In this document: one piece after another, positions 1 to 9,185 of the stretch
How positions within the stretch are numbered: position 1 is the stretch's first letter
Layout of the letters: every line of letters begins with the position of its first letter
Source: Sulfitobacter mediterraneus
GTDB taxonomy: Bacteria; Pseudomonadota; Alphaproteobacteria; Rhodobacterales; Rhodobacteraceae
Direction of reading: 5' to 3'
Assembly: GCF_016801775.1 (NCBI RefSeq)
Contig: NZ_CP069004.1
Coordinates: forward strand, 1,178,001-1,242,000
Length of the DNA: 64,000 nucleotides
Position numbers and translations under genes: made by a program
The notes under the pieces: model-generated
Database searches by the model: none
Told to the model about the DNA's origin: nothing
The model's input: the letters and a program-made list of their open reading frames with translations, nothing else

Positions 1-45
1 ATTCTGATGCAAGTGCGTAGCGATCTGCAGGATGCCGCAGCATGA
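1..45 (+). CDS. C-terminal end of an upstream gene (partial)
   Basis: An open frame enters from the left edge and stops at TGA 43-45 after 14 codons, sharing ATGA with the next gene. The overlap implies translational coupling. Too little is left to name it. In related genomes AstE/AspA-like genes often follow a RimK-type ATP-grasp ligase, which would fit, but nothing in these residues proves it. Confidence 0.5.
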   Translation: MLMQVRSDLQDAAA

Positions 46-1079
46 GCCGTGAAGCTTTTCAAATCGCGGGCCAATCCATTGCCCCAGGCACGTCGCAATC
101 TGTCACCCTGCCCGTGTCGATCCTGCCCGATCACACGCCTGTCGGGTTGGCTGTACAGGTCCATCACGGCAAGCGCCCCGGCCCCACGATGTGCGTCAGT
201 GCGGCCGTGCATGGCGATGAGGTGATCGGCGTTGAAATCGTGCGCCGCCTGTTGCGCGCACCGCAGCTCAAATCCCTGCGCGGCACGCTCTTGGTGGTTC
301 CGGTGGTCAACTCCTACGGGTTTTTGTCCCGCTCACGCTATTTGCCCGACCGGCGCGATCTCAACCGGTGTTTTCCGGGGCACCCATCCGGCTCACTGGG
401 CGCCCGGTTGGCACATATCTTTCTAAATGAGGTGGTTCTGCGCTGCGATTTCGGAATTGATCTGCATTCGGCAGCAATCCACAGGACAAACCTGCCGCAA
501 GTGCGGGTGTCTCCGGCAGACAAGGTGACCGCAGGCATGGCACTTGATTTTGGCGCTCCCGTGGTGCTGACCTCGCCCCTGCGGGATGGGTCGTTGCGGG
601 CCGTGGCAGCCAAACACGGCACACCCATTTTGCTGTATGAGGCGGGCGAAGGTTTACGGTTTGACGAGATGGCCGTGCGGGCCGGTGTGGCCGGTATCCT
701 GCGAGTGATGCGCGGGCGCGATATGTTGCCCGCGAAGGGCATCGCCAAGGCCAAGAGCGCACCGCATATCTGCACCTCTTCCACATGGCTGCGCGCCCCG
801 GCGGGCGGGCTGCTGCGCACCTTCCGCGCCGAGGGGGAAACCGTGGCCAAAGGGGATGTGCTTGCCACGGTCTCTGATCCCTTTGGCGATGTGGAGGCCG
901 ATCTGGTCGCACCCTCCGCTGGCATCCTGATTGGCCGCGCGATCCTGCCGGTGGTGAATGAGGGCGATGCGGTGTTCCATCTGGCCCAGCTCAGCCCCCG
1001 CGCCAATGCCGATACGGTGGAGGATCTCGCCGAGCAGCTGGAAAGTGATCCGTTGTTTGACGAGGATGAAATTATCTAG
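42..1079 (+). CDS. Succinylglutamate desuccinylase/aspartoacylase family zinc hydrolase
   Basis: The 345-residue protein has the AstE/AspA (M14-like carboxypeptidase fold) zinc pattern: VHGDE near residues 56-60 gives the first His and Glu ligands, DLHSA near 140-144 gives the second His, and the Glu of LLYEAGE near 200 is the likely catalytic base. An Arg-rich DRRDLNRCFPG segment near 103-113 matches the substrate-binding region. The last ~100 residues form a beta-rich, barrel-sandwich-like tail seen in this family. Such enzymes cleave N-acyl or amide bonds of small acyl-amino acids; the exact substrate cannot be read here. It overlaps the preceding gene by 4 bases, so the two are probably one operon. 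Confidence 0.82.
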   Translation: MSREAFQIAGQSIAPGTSQSVTLPVSILPDHTPVGLAVQVHHGKRPGPTMCVSAAVHGDEVIGVEIVRRLLRAPQLKSLRGTLLVVPVVNSYGFLSRSRYLPDRRDLNRCFPGHPSGSLGARLAHIFLNEVVLRCDFGIDLHSAAIHRTNLPQVRVSPADKVTAGMALDFGAPVVLTSPLRDGSLRAVAAKHGTPILLYEAGEGLRFDEMAVRAGVAGILRVMRGRDMLPAKGIAKAKSAPHICTSSTWLRAPAGGLLRTFRAEGETVAKGDVLATVSDPFGDVEADLVAPSAGILIGRAILPVVNEGDAVFHLAQLSPRANADTVEDLAEQLESDPLFDEDEII

Positions 1080-1172
1080 CTGCGTCAGGCCACTGACCCA
1101 AAATTTTCGCAACGCTGCGCAGATCGCCATTTTTTGTTAAACTGTCGGAGCTTTCCCTGCCGGAGCCCCGAA

Positions 1173-1955
1173 ATGCTGAAGTTTGACGCCGAAACCGCCA
1201 AGATCCTGGACAACGCCTATCAAGGGGCCGATGTCACGGCGCGGCGCTTGGTCTCCTACAACGCCTTGTCGCCAAACCCCGGCGAGACCCTCCTGGATAT
1301 CGGATGCGGCAACGGTCTGCTGACACTGGATCTGGCCCGCGCCACAGGGCCAGAAGGCCGGGTCGTGGGCATTGATCCGAGCGCGGATATGCGCAAGGTT
1401 GCCGCAGCGCGATGCGCAGGGCAGCCCCATGTGACATTCCGTGACGGACTGGCCGGTGCGCTGCCGGTTGAGGATGGCGTGGCCGACGGCGCCGTGGCGT
1501 TGCAGGTTTTCGAATATGTTGAGGACCTAGGCACCGCCATGCGGGACGCGATGCGATGTCTCAAGCCCGGCGGGCGGTTGGTGATCGGCGATCTTCACTT
1601 CGGCAGTTTCATCTGGCACAGCGAGAATCTCCCACGTATGGCACGGATGCGGGCCGCATGGGACCACCACTTTGTCCATGCTGACCTGCCGACCAAAATG
1701 CTGCCGCTGTTGAAAGAGGCCGGTCATCGCGTCGAAGCGGTTCGCCCCTTCACCACCGCCGATCATTGCCTCAGGCCGGGCGGGCTGGCGCGCATGATGA
1801 TGCACCTTATGACCCGCTATGCCGTTGAAAACGGACATGTCTCACAGGATGAGGCGGACGATTGGTTCGCCGAACAAGAGGATCTGGCCCGCAGGGGACA
1901 TTTCTTTTTCTCGCTCAGTCAGTTTGTGATCACCGCCCGCAAGACAGGCTCATAA
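1173..1955 (+). CDS. Class I SAM-dependent methyltransferase
   Basis: A 260-residue Methyltransf_11/UbiE-like protein. Motif I is DIGCGNG near residues 42-48, followed by an acidic residue in VVGIDPS (motif Post I), a motif II-like ADGAVALQVFEYV, and LKPGGRLVIGD (motif III). The C-terminal third has HHFVHADLPTKM and a phenylalanine-rich end typical of small-molecule methyltransferases. I chose ATG 1173 because GGAG at 1162-1165 lies 7 bases upstream; an in-frame ATG at 1134 adds 13 poorly coding residues. The substrate is unknown. It converges on the next gene with only a 7-base gap. Confidence 0.8.
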   Translation: MLKFDAETAKILDNAYQGADVTARRLVSYNALSPNPGETLLDIGCGNGLLTLDLARATGPEGRVVGIDPSADMRKVAAARCAGQPHVTFRDGLAGALPVEDGVADGAVALQVFEYVEDLGTAMRDAMRCLKPGGRLVIGDLHFGSFIWHSENLPRMARMRAAWDHHFVHADLPTKMLPLLKEAGHRVEAVRPFTTADHCLRPGGLARMMMHLMTRYAVENGHVSQDEADDWFAEQEDLARRGHFFFSLSQFVITARKTGS

Positions 1956-1962
1956 GTCGCGT

Positions 1963-3483
1963 TTATTGTTCGCGGCTCAGCACAGCGGAAATGGGCGCCA
2001 ACGCCACTTTGCCCGCGCGGTCCTGCAGCCCCCATAACAAGAGCGCCGAGATTGTATCCGCCCGCAACCGGCCCAGCATGATCACACCGCCGTCTTGGCC
2101 GGCGCGAAACGCCGCCTGATCCAGAAAACGCCGGATCACGGTGGCGGTCTGGCCCTTGCTGTCAAAATCGCGGAAGATCGGATCGGCAGCCACACCAGCC
2201 TTGCGGGCCAGTTTTGGCATTGTGTTCAAACCCTTGTCCTGTGTCACAAGCCCATGTCCTGTCTGGCCAAGGATCGCAGTGACCTGATCTGACAGTTCTT
2301 TGGAGCCTTGCACACCCGTGTCGGTCCCTTCCAGCACGGCCACAGCGCCCGGCAAACCGGCCAACGCCGTGGCAAGCAGGGTCTCGGCGTCAACGGCGGT
2401 TGCCGCCTCGGGCAGATCCACCTCGATCAACACCTCCAACCCTTCGGACCGGTAAAGCGCGATCCGCTCGGCCGCGTCAGGGGCGTTTGCATTGACCGCA
2501 AAGCTGAGCGGATAGGGAAAACTGCGCAGCGCGGCTATGCCCGCCGCCCCGGTGACAGGCGCATTGCCGTCGTCAATCAGGACGATCGCCATCAAGGGTT
2601 TGCCTTCGGGGTTTTCAAAAGGCTCGGCGTTGATCTCAAGCGCGGGTCCGACCTCAGCCACGACCTCTGGCGCAGCCGGAGTGGTTTCCGCATCTGCCGG
2701 CGCATCAGTGGCCGGTCCGCGATTGATCGTTACGCCGCTGTCCCGGTCTGTCAAAGAGATCGCAGGCTTGCCGATGCTGGGGCGGCCAGTGTTTGCATCA
2801 TTCGTTTCGGTTTCTGTGGTCTGCGGCTGCGCAGGTTCCGCCGCAGGTGCTGGCGCTTCGGGCTGGCTGGCGGTCTGCGGTGTTTCGGGCGCTTGATCCG
2901 CCTCGGTGTTGCCCGCCAAATCAGGTTTTACCGAATCCGCAGGCGCCTCGCCAATTTGCACGGGCGCTTGCACCGGCTCTTCGGCTTCAGGTGCCTTGGA
3001 CAGCGCAGGATCGTTGCTTTGGGTGACAGGTTGTTGCGGCAGGCCGGGATCAGTGTTGATCGCCACATCATCGGTTTCGGGCGGTGCCATCGGGGCAAGG
3101 GCCTGCGGATTGGGCAGTACAGGCGCATCGGGCGCGATCGCCACACTGCCCGTATCATCGGTGCCTGCCGGGGCTTGCAAGCCATCCGCCGATCCGGTTT
3201 CGGGGCGCCCTGCGGAAGACTGTTCCTCTGCGCCTAAAGCCGCCTCGCTGTCGGGCGCTGGTGCCGTGGCTTGCGGCGCGGTGCCGACCGATGCCGGGGC
3301 ACTGTCGGTGTTAGGCTGTGTGTCTGGCGCTGCAGGATCGGCCACGGGGGCATCCACCGCACCGGGGGCCATATCATCCACCACAGGTGATTGCGGCAAT
3401 GGCATCATCACCGAGGCCACACCGGCCACGCCGACGCTCAATACGCCGCCCCAAAGCACACCGCTTAGAAATCCCCGTGCCAT
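1963..3483 (-). CDS. Divergent polysaccharide deacetylase (YibQ-like) family protein
   Basis: A 506-residue protein with an N-terminal hydrophobic segment (residues ~5-28, signal anchor), then ~230 residues rich in Ala, Pro, Glu, Gln and Thr that are almost certainly disordered, then a folded domain from about 290 to the end. That domain begins with MAIVLIDDGN, the counterpart of the VIDDLG start of YibQ/DUF610 proteins, and contains EVLIEVDLP and a VTQDKGLNT-like strand. The family is related to the NodB deacetylases but usually lacks the metal triad, so activity is uncertain; a periplasmic envelope role is likely. It is divergent from trpG, with a shared 170-base intergenic region. Confidence 0.75.
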   Translation of the reverse strand: MARGFLSGVLWGGVLSVGVAGVASVMMPLPQSPVVDDMAPGAVDAPVADPAAPDTQPNTDSAPASVGTAPQATAPAPDSEAALGAEEQSSAGRPETGSADGLQAPAGTDDTGSVAIAPDAPVLPNPQALAPMAPPETDDVAINTDPGLPQQPVTQSNDPALSKAPEAEEPVQAPVQIGEAPADSVKPDLAGNTEADQAPETPQTASQPEAPAPAAEPAQPQTTETETNDANTGRPSIGKPAISLTDRDSGVTINRGPATDAPADAETTPAAPEVVAEVGPALEINAEPFENPEGKPLMAIVLIDDGNAPVTGAAGIAALRSFPYPLSFAVNANAPDAAERIALYRSEGLEVLIEVDLPEAATAVDAETLLATALAGLPGAVAVLEGTDTGVQGSKELSDQVTAILGQTGHGLVTQDKGLNTMPKLARKAGVAADPIFRDFDSKGQTATVIRRFLDQAAFRAGQDGGVIMLGRLRADTISALLLWGLQDRAGKVALAPISAVLSREQ

Positions 3484-3549
3484 CGCGCACTCTCCTGCTC
3501 AAACGACCGCATGCTGTGCGGTCTCTGTCCTCATCTGGCTGCCCCGCTC

Positions 3550-3595
3550 TTGACGCCAGCGGACAAGCCTGAACATGTATGGCACCGTGTATACT
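3550..3595 (+). promoter_or_regulatory. Possible promoter for the trpG operon
   Basis: TTGACG at 3550-3555 is followed after 18 bases by CATGTA (3574-3579), and a separate TATACT lies at 3590-3595. Either could serve trpG, whose likely start is 3654. Spacing and match are imperfect, so this is a weak call. Confidence 0.3.
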
Positions 3596-3653
3596 CTGTC
3601 TCGGCAGCGTTACTCTAGCCCTAATGCCCGGCCCCAATACAAAGAGTTGTCCA

Positions 3654-4235
3654 TTGTTGCTGCTTATCGATAACTACGACAGTTTCACCTATAATCTTGT
3701 GCATTATCTCGGCGCTTTGGGCGCGGATGTGCATGTGGTGCGCAATGACCAGATCACCGTGGACAAAGCCATGGCGATGAACCCTGCGGGGATCTTGCTG
3801 TCTCCCGGTCCATGTGACCCCGATCAGGCAGGCATCTGCCTTGACCTGACACGCGCGGCGGCAGAGGCGAAATTGCCTTTGCTGGGTGTCTGTCTTGGCC
3901 ACCAGACACTGGGCCAGGCCTTTGGCGGCAAGGTGGTGCGGGCCAAAGACATCGTGCACGGCAAACTTGGCCAGATGCATCACAAAAACAAAGGCATGTT
4001 TGCTGGTCTGCCCAGCCCCTTTGCCGCGACGCGATATCATTCGCTGGTGGTGGATCGAGACAGCCTGCCAGACACGCTTGAAATCACCGCAGAATTGGAA
4101 GACGGGACAATCATGGGCCTGCAACACCGCAGCCTGCCCCTGCACGGCGTGCAATTCCATCCTGAATCGATCCGTTCCGAACACGGGCATGCCATGCTCC
4201 AGAACTTCCTGAATGAAATGAAGGTGCCCGCATGA
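3654..4235 (+). CDS. trpG: Anthranilate synthase glutamine amidotransferase subunit
   Basis: Supplies ammonia from glutamine to TrpE for anthranilate formation, the first step of tryptophan synthesis. The class I glutaminase triad is complete: Cys80 in GVCLGH, and His169/Glu171 in [16 protein letters not shown] and the N-terminal [13 protein letters not shown] are typical of TrpG/PabA. I place the start at TTG 3654, giving [11 protein letters not shown] and 193 residues, the usual length, with AAAGAG at 3641-3646 seven bases upstream. ATG 3624 in the same frame would add ten atypical residues. It overlaps trpD by 4 bases. trpE is not visible in the window. A PabA role as well is possible. Confidence 0.92.
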   Translation: MLLLIDNYDSFTYNLVHYLGALGADVHVVRNDQITVDKAMAMNPAGILLSPGPCDPDQAGICLDLTRAAAEAKLPLLGVCLGHQTLGQAFGGKVVRAKDIVHGKLGQMHHKNKGMFAGLPSPFAATRYHSLVVDRDSLPDTLEITAELEDGTIMGLQHRSLPLHGVQFHPESIRSEHGHAMLQNFLNEMKVPA

Positions 4236-5248
4236 GTGACGCGCTTAAACCGCTGATTGATGCCGCCGCCAACGGCCCCCTGACACGCGCACAGGCTGGC
4301 GAAGCCTTCGAAATCCTGTTTGACGGCGAGGCCACGCCAAGCCAGATCGGCGGCTTTCTGATGGCGCTGCGCACGCGGGGCGAAACAGTGGATGAATATG
4401 CCGCCGCTGCAAGTGTCATGCGGGCGAAATGTCACGCGGTGGCAGCGCCAGAGGGCGCGATGGACATCGTCGGGACCGGCGGCGATGGTAAAGGCACGCT
4501 GAACATTTCCACCGCGACCGCCTTCGTCGTGGCGGGCGCGGGTGTGACGGTGGCAAAACACGGCAACCGCAACCTCAGCTCCAAGTCCGGCGCGGCTGAC
4601 GCGCTGACCCAGATGGGTATCAACGTGATGGTCGGCCCCAAGGTGGTGGAACGCGAACTCTCGGGCGCTGGCATCGGCTTTATGATGGCACCGATGCACC
4701 ACCCGGCGATTGCCCATGTGATGCCAACACGGTCCGAATTGGGCACACGCACGATCTTTAACATTCTCGGCCCACTCACCAACCCCGCCAGTGTCAAACG
4801 CCAGTTGACCGGCGCCTATCGCCGCGATCTGATCCGCCCGATGGCGGAAACCCTGCAAGCCTTGGGCTCTGAAAAAGCATGGTTGGTACATGGATCGGAC
4901 GGCACGGATGAGTTGACCATCACCGGGGTCAGCTGGGTCTCTGCCTTGGCGGATGGTGCGGTGACAGACTTTGAAATACATCCCGAAGAGGCCGGCCTGC
5001 CCGTGCATCCTTTCGAGGCCATCGTCGGCGGCACACCAGAGGAGAATGCCCGTGATTTCAACGCATTGCTGGACGGTGAACAATCAGCCTACCGCGATGC
5101 GGTACTGCTGAACTCCGCCGCAGCGCTGGTGGTGGCGGATGCCGCAACGGATCTGAAAACCGGGGCAGAAATGGCACGCACCAGTATCGATTCCGGGGCC
5201 GCCCGCGACCGCCTGACCAAATGCGCGGCCCTGTCGCAGGAAAAATGA
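4232..5248 (+). CDS. trpD: Anthranilate phosphoribosyltransferase
   Basis: Transfers the phosphoribosyl group of PRPP to anthranilate. The 338-residue length is normal. The PRPP-binding glycine loop [14 protein letters not shown] starts at residue 81, followed by [17 protein letters not shown], the anthranilate/PRPP segment, and [11 protein letters not shown] in the C-terminal domain. The start ATG overlaps the trpG stop (ATGA at 4232-4235) and the stop overlaps the next start, so the three genes are translationally coupled. Confidence 0.96.
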   Translation: MSDALKPLIDAAANGPLTRAQAGEAFEILFDGEATPSQIGGFLMALRTRGETVDEYAAAASVMRAKCHAVAAPEGAMDIVGTGGDGKGTLNISTATAFVVAGAGVTVAKHGNRNLSSKSGAADALTQMGINVMVGPKVVERELSGAGIGFMMAPMHHPAIAHVMPTRSELGTRTIFNILGPLTNPASVKRQLTGAYRRDLIRPMAETLQALGSEKAWLVHGSDGTDELTITGVSWVSALADGAVTDFEIHPEEAGLPVHPFEAIVGGTPEENARDFNALLDGEQSAYRDAVLLNSAAALVVADAATDLKTGAEMARTSIDSGAARDRLTKCAALSQEK

Positions 5249-5904
5249 CCGCCCTTGATGTCAGCAATCTCGGGGCGTGGTCCGACCTGCCCTTTTTTGA
5301 GACAACTTTGCCAAGGATCGAAGCCGCCCTTGCCGCCGAAGAGCGCCCCGTCTTTCCGCCAGCCAAGGCGGTCTTTAACGCCTTGGAACGCTGCCAGCCA
5401 GAAGACACCCGCGTCGTGATCCTTGGCCAGGATCCCTACCACACACCGGGCAAGGCCGATGGTCTGGCTTTCTCCATCCCCCAAGACTTTGGCGGGAGGC
5501 TCGACAGTCTTGGCAATATTTTCAAAGAGATAGAGACCGATCTTGGTCAGGTTCGCACCAGAACCGACTTGCAAGACTGGGCCGATCAGGGCGTTCTGCT
5601 GCTGAACACCGCGCTCACCGTGCCGCAGGGCGCGGCCAAGGCGCACGCCAAGCTGGGATGGTCCGTGCTGGTCCAAGAGGTCTTGGCCAAACTCGCAGAT
5701 CGCCCCCGCGTGTATCTGCTTTGGGGCGGACCGGCGCAGAAGATCGGGCGCCACATCGACCCCCATCAGAATCTCAAGATCGAAACGGCCCATCCCTCCC
5801 CCCTGTCTGTATATCGTGGATTTTTTGGCGCACGCCCCTTCAGCCGCAGCAATGCATGGTTGCAGGCCCGCGGCATGGGGGTCATAAACTGGGCCAACCC
5901 ATGA
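5245..5904 (+). CDS. ung: Uracil-DNA glycosylase (family 1)
   Basis: Removes uracil from DNA to start base excision repair. Of 219 residues, GQDPYH at 61-66 carries the catalytic Asp63 and the Tyr that excludes thymine, LLNTALTV is the uracil-pocket motif, and HPSPLS at 183-188 has the catalytic His and the minor-groove loop. The usual His in GQAHGLAFS is Asp here (GKADGLAFS). The start at ATG 5245 shares ATGA with the trpD stop; a start at 5221 would overlap trpD by 28 bases. Its position between trpD and trpC is unusual, as it has no role in tryptophan synthesis. Confidence 0.93.
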   Translation: MTALDVSNLGAWSDLPFFETTLPRIEAALAAEERPVFPPAKAVFNALERCQPEDTRVVILGQDPYHTPGKADGLAFSIPQDFGGRLDSLGNIFKEIETDLGQVRTRTDLQDWADQGVLLLNTALTVPQGAAKAHAKLGWSVLVQEVLAKLADRPRVYLLWGGPAQKIGRHIDPHQNLKIETAHPSPLSVYRGFFGARPFSRSNAWLQARGMGVINWANP

Positions 5905-5914
5905 GAAAGCTGCC

Positions 5915-6727
5915 ATGACCGATACCATTCTCGACAAGATCAAAGCCTACAAGCTGGAAGAAGTTGCCGCCGACAAGGCCGCAAAACCCCTCAGCGAAGT
6001 TGAAGCCGAAGCGCAGGCCGCCAGCCCCGTGCGCCCCTTTTCAGAGGCACTCTTTGAGGCATCCCTACAAGGCTATGGCCTGATCGCTGAAATCAAGAAA
6101 GCCAGCCCGTCCAAAGGCTTGATCCGCGCCGACTTCGACCCGGCCGCATTGGCGCAGGCCTATGCCGCAGGCGGCGCAACCTGTTTGTCGGTTCTGACCG
6201 ACACGCCCAGTTTTCAAGGCGCCAAGGACTATCTGGTCGAGGCCCGCGCAGCCTGCGATCTGCCCGCGCTGCGAAAGGATTTCATGTATGACACCTATCA
6301 GGTTGCCGAAGCGCGGGCGCTGGGGGCAGATTGTATCCTGATCATCATGGCTTCCGTTTCTGATGCCCAAGCCGCCGAATTGGAGGATGCCGCGGCCCAA
6401 TGGGGCATGGATGCACTGATTGAAGTGCATGACGCCGAAGAACTGGAGCGCGCCACCCGTCTCAAAAGCCGCATGATCGGCATAAACAATCGCAATCTCA
6501 AGACTTTCGAGACCTCTCTTGATGTGACCCGCACCCTGTCCAAACAGGTGCCGGGGGACCGGATGATGGTCTCGGAATCGGGCTTGAACACACCCGAAGA
6601 TCTGGCCGATATGGCCCGCTTTGGCGCCCGGGTGTTCCTGATCGGCGAAAGCCTGATGCGGCAAGAAGATGTCGAGATCGCCACCCGTGATCTGCTTGCC
6701 GATCCCCTGACCGCCGGAGGCATGTGA
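5915..6727 (+). CDS. trpC: Indole-3-glycerol phosphate synthase
   Basis: Cyclises CdRP to indole-3-glycerol phosphate. A monofunctional 270-residue TIM barrel: [10 protein letters not shown] (residues ~59-68) holds the catalytic Lys and phosphate contacts, [12 protein letters not shown] the second catalytic Lys, [10 protein letters not shown] a catalytic Glu, and [11 protein letters not shown] the Asn/Arg of the active site. [10 protein letters not shown] and FLIGESLM form the phosphate-binding end. It follows ung by 10 bases and overlaps moaC, so it belongs to the same transcript. Confidence 0.96.
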   Translation: MTDTILDKIKAYKLEEVAADKAAKPLSEVEAEAQAASPVRPFSEALFEASLQGYGLIAEIKKASPSKGLIRADFDPAALAQAYAAGGATCLSVLTDTPSFQGAKDYLVEARAACDLPALRKDFMYDTYQVAEARALGADCILIIMASVSDAQAAELEDAAAQWGMDALIEVHDAEELERATRLKSRMIGINNRNLKTFETSLDVTRTLSKQVPGDRMMVSESGLNTPEDLADMARFGARVFLIGESLMRQEDVEIATRDLLADPLTAGGM

Positions 6728-7203
6728 TGGCTCTCACGCATTTTGACGCCAAGGGCGACGCCCATATGGTGGATGTCTCAGGCAAGGACATCACATCACG
6801 CATCGCCGTGGCCGAGGGTCATATCAAGATGCAGCGCGAAACCTTTGAAATCATTACCGAAGGCCGTGCCAAGAAAGGCGACGTTCTCGGTGTCGCACGA
6901 CTGGCCGGTATCATGGCGGCGAAACGCACCGCCGATCTGATCCCGCTGTGCCATCCTTTGCCGATCACCAAGGTCAGCGTCGATCTGGAGCCGGATGATA
7001 GCCTGCCCGGCATCCGCATCACCGCCACTGTCAAGACAACCGGCCAAACCGGCGTTGAAATGGAAGCGCTCACCGCCGCCTCCACCGCCGCACTTACGGT
7101 TTATGACATGTCCAAAGCGGTCGATAAATCCATGGAGATCGGCGGCATTCGGGTCGTGCTGAAAGACGGCGGGAAATCAGGGCGTTACGAGGCATCCGAA
7201 TGA
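6727..7203 (+). CDS. moaC: Cyclic pyranopterin monophosphate synthase
   Basis: Acts after MoaA to convert 3',8-cyclo-GTP to cyclic pyranopterin monophosphate in molybdenum cofactor synthesis. The 158-residue protein has the conserved [11 protein letters not shown] start, [10 protein letters not shown] with the active-site His, [16 protein letters not shown] and the C-terminal [12 protein letters not shown] with a catalytic Asp-Lys. ATG 6727 overlaps the trpC TGA by one base (TGATG); GTG 6724 is a less likely alternative. It overlaps moeA by 4 bases. Confidence 0.95.
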   Translation: MALTHFDAKGDAHMVDVSGKDITSRIAVAEGHIKMQRETFEIITEGRAKKGDVLGVARLAGIMAAKRTADLIPLCHPLPITKVSVDLEPDDSLPGIRITATVKTTGQTGVEMEALTAASTAALTVYDMSKAVDKSMEIGGIRVVLKDGGKSGRYEASE

Positions 7204-8372
7204 TCCCTGTCGCCGAGGCGCTGCAACAACTTTTGGATCTGGCCTCACCCCTTGATGTCGAAGACGTGCCACTGCGCCAGGCCGCCGGACGGGTATTGGC
7301 CCGTGACGTGGTCGCGGCCCGAACACAGCCGCCTTTTGCCGCGTCCTCCATGGATGGCTATGCGCTGCGCCGCGCCGAGGTTGAACCCGACGCGATGTTC
7401 AAGGTCATTGGCGAGGCGGCGGCGGGCCATCGGTTCAAGGGCACGCTCAAAGCCGGACAAGCGGTGCGTATCTTTACCGGTGCCCCCATCCCCGAAGGCG
7501 CAGATTTTGTTGTTATTCAAGAAGATACAACGCGCCGCGGTGATCTGATCACATTGGGTCACAAGGTCGGAATCAAAGATAACATACGTCCGGCTGGTGG
7601 CGATTTTGCCAAGGGGCAAAAGGTCTCTGCCCCCCTGCTGTTGCGCCCTGCCGATATTGCCTTGCTGGCGGCCATGAACATTGCCCGCGTGCCGGTCGCC
7701 CGCAAACCCGTCGTTGCGATCCTCGCCACGGGGGATGAATTGGTGCAACCGGGCGAGACACCGGCCGAAGATCAGATTGTTGCCTCAAACAGTTATGGCC
7801 TGGCAGCCATGTTCGAAAGCAAAGGCGCTCAGGTTCGACTGCTGCCCGTGGCCCGCGACAATGCGGCCTCTCTCAAGCAGGCCTTTACGCTGGCCAAGGG
7901 TGCGGATCTGATTGTGACCATCGGTGGCGCTTCTGTTGGTGATCACGATCTGGTTGCGCCAGTTGCTGCCGAAATCGGAATGCAGCAAAGCTTTTACAAA
8001 GTGGCCATGCGCCCCGGCAAACCGCTGATGGCGGGCACCTTGGGCAATGCGGTTATGCTGGGCCTGCCGGGCAATCCGGTGTCTGCGATGGTCTGCGGTA
8101 CGATCTTTGGGGTGCCGCTCCTGCGTAAGATGTTAGGGCTTGGGTCCGATCCCCTGCCGATGCAGGAGGCGCCGCTGGGCGTCGACCTGCCGCAAAACGG
8201 CCCTCGCGCCCATTACATGCGCGCCCATTTGCGCGATGGCGTACTTTTCCCGGATGACAGGCAAGACAGCTCTCTTCTGTCGGTACTGGCCACAGCAGAT
8301 GCCTTGATGGTACGCCCCGTGGACGAGCCCCCCCGCAAAGCGGGCGATCGCGCAGAATACATCGCGATATAA
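7200..8372 (+). CDS. moeA: Molybdopterin molybdenumtransferase
   Basis: Inserts molybdate into adenylated molybdopterin. The 390 residues show the MoeA N-terminal domains ([33 protein letters not shown]), the central MoCF domain with ILATGDELV and [11 protein letters not shown], and the C-terminal beta domain after [12 protein letters not shown]. It overlaps moaC (ATGA at 7200) and ends about 110 bases before lexA, which has its own promoter. moaA and mogA are not present in the window. Confidence 0.95.
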   Translation: MIPVAEALQQLLDLASPLDVEDVPLRQAAGRVLARDVVAARTQPPFAASSMDGYALRRAEVEPDAMFKVIGEAAAGHRFKGTLKAGQAVRIFTGAPIPEGADFVVIQEDTTRRGDLITLGHKVGIKDNIRPAGGDFAKGQKVSAPLLLRPADIALLAAMNIARVPVARKPVVAILATGDELVQPGETPAEDQIVASNSYGLAAMFESKGAQVRLLPVARDNAASLKQAFTLAKGADLIVTIGGASVGDHDLVAPVAAEIGMQQSFYKVAMRPGKPLMAGTLGNAVMLGLPGNPVSAMVCGTIFGVPLLRKMLGLGSDPLPMQEAPLGVDLPQNGPRAHYMRAHLRDGVLFPDDRQDSSLLSVLATADALMVRPVDEPPRKAGDRAEYIAI

Positions 8373-8423
8373 GCAAGGCCTGTTGCCAGAACCGTCGCGA
8401 ACAAACCAATTTTCGAAGAATTG

Positions 8424-8452
8424 TTGACACAAAACGGGAACATCACTAGAAC
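8424..8452 (+). promoter_or_regulatory. lexA promoter with SOS box
   Basis: TTGACA at 8424-8429 and TAGAAC at 8447-8452 are spaced by 17 bases. A perfect alphaproteobacterial SOS box, GAAC-N7-GAAC, lies at 8438-8452 and covers the -10 element, so LexA binding would block its own transcription. The lexA ATG is about 30 bases downstream. Confidence 0.85.
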
Positions 8453-8483
8453 AAAACAAAACCGATGTTCGAAGGGACCGCCC

Positions 8484-9185
8484 ATGTTGACGAAAAAGCA
8501 ACTCGATCTTCTGGCCTTTATTCACAAACGGGTGCAGCGCGATGGCGTGCCGCCCAGCTTTGATGAGATGAAGCTGGCGTTGGATCTGCGGTCGAAATCG
8601 GGCATTCACCGGCTGATCACAGCCCTTGAAGAGCGCGGATTCATCCGCCGTCTGGCACATCGCGCCCGTGCGATCGAGGTTGTCAAACTTCCAGAAAGCC
8701 TTGGCGGCACGCCGAATGCCGGGTTCACACCCAAGGTCATTGATGGCGATCGGCCCGATGGCCCGCCGCCAGCGACAGCCCTGCAAACGCACACGGCGCA
8801 GGCCGTCGATCTGCCCGTTATGGGCCGCATCGCGGCAGGTGTGCCGATTGAGGCGATCAACCAGATGACCCATTCCGTGGCTGTGCCGGGCGGTATGCTG
8901 TCGGGCAACGGACAGCACTATGCCCTTGAAGTCAAAGGCGATTCCATGATCGAGGCCGGCATCAACGATGGCGATGTGGTGGTGATCCGCGAAACCAATG
9001 TGGCCGATGATGGTGACATCGTCGTGGCCCTTGTCGAAGACAGTGAAGCGACGCTCAAACGTTTCAAACGCTCCGGCAGTTCCATCGCGCTTGAGGCTGC
9101 CAACCCCGCTTATGAAACGCGGGTATTGCCCTCTGACATGGTCAAGGTGCAGGGGCGGCTGGTCGGTCTGATCCGCACCTATTGA
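8484..9185 (+). CDS. lexA: LexA repressor, SOS regulator
   Basis: Represses DNA-damage genes and inactivates itself by RecA-stimulated autocleavage. From ATG 8484 (after GAAGGGA) it is 233 residues. The winged-helix DNA-binding domain spans ~1-65; the cleavage bond is Ala118-Gly119 in IAAGV; the catalytic dyad is Ser154 in GDSM and Lys192 in ATLKRF. The linker is longer and more Pro-rich than in E. coli, as usual in alphaproteobacteria. The ATG at 8421 would place the promoter inside the gene and is rejected. Its 3' end overlaps the converging comEC gene by 7 bases. Confidence 0.96.
   Translation: MLTKKQLDLLAFIHKRVQRDGVPPSFDEMKLALDLRSKSGIHRLITALEERGFIRRLAHRARAIEVVKLPESLGGTPNAGFTPKVIDGDRPDGPPPATALQTHTAQAVDLPVMGRIAAGVPIEAINQMTHSVAVPGGMLSGNGQHYALEVKGDSMIEAGINDGDVVVIRETNVADDGDIVVALVEDSEATLKRFKRSGSSIALEAANPAYETRVLPSDMVKVQGRLVGLIRTY

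Noticed and set aside
2308-3237. A 309-codon plus-strand frame opposite the YibQ-like gene
   Set aside because: Arg-rich composition without any motif; it mirrors the low-complexity linker of the real minus-strand gene.
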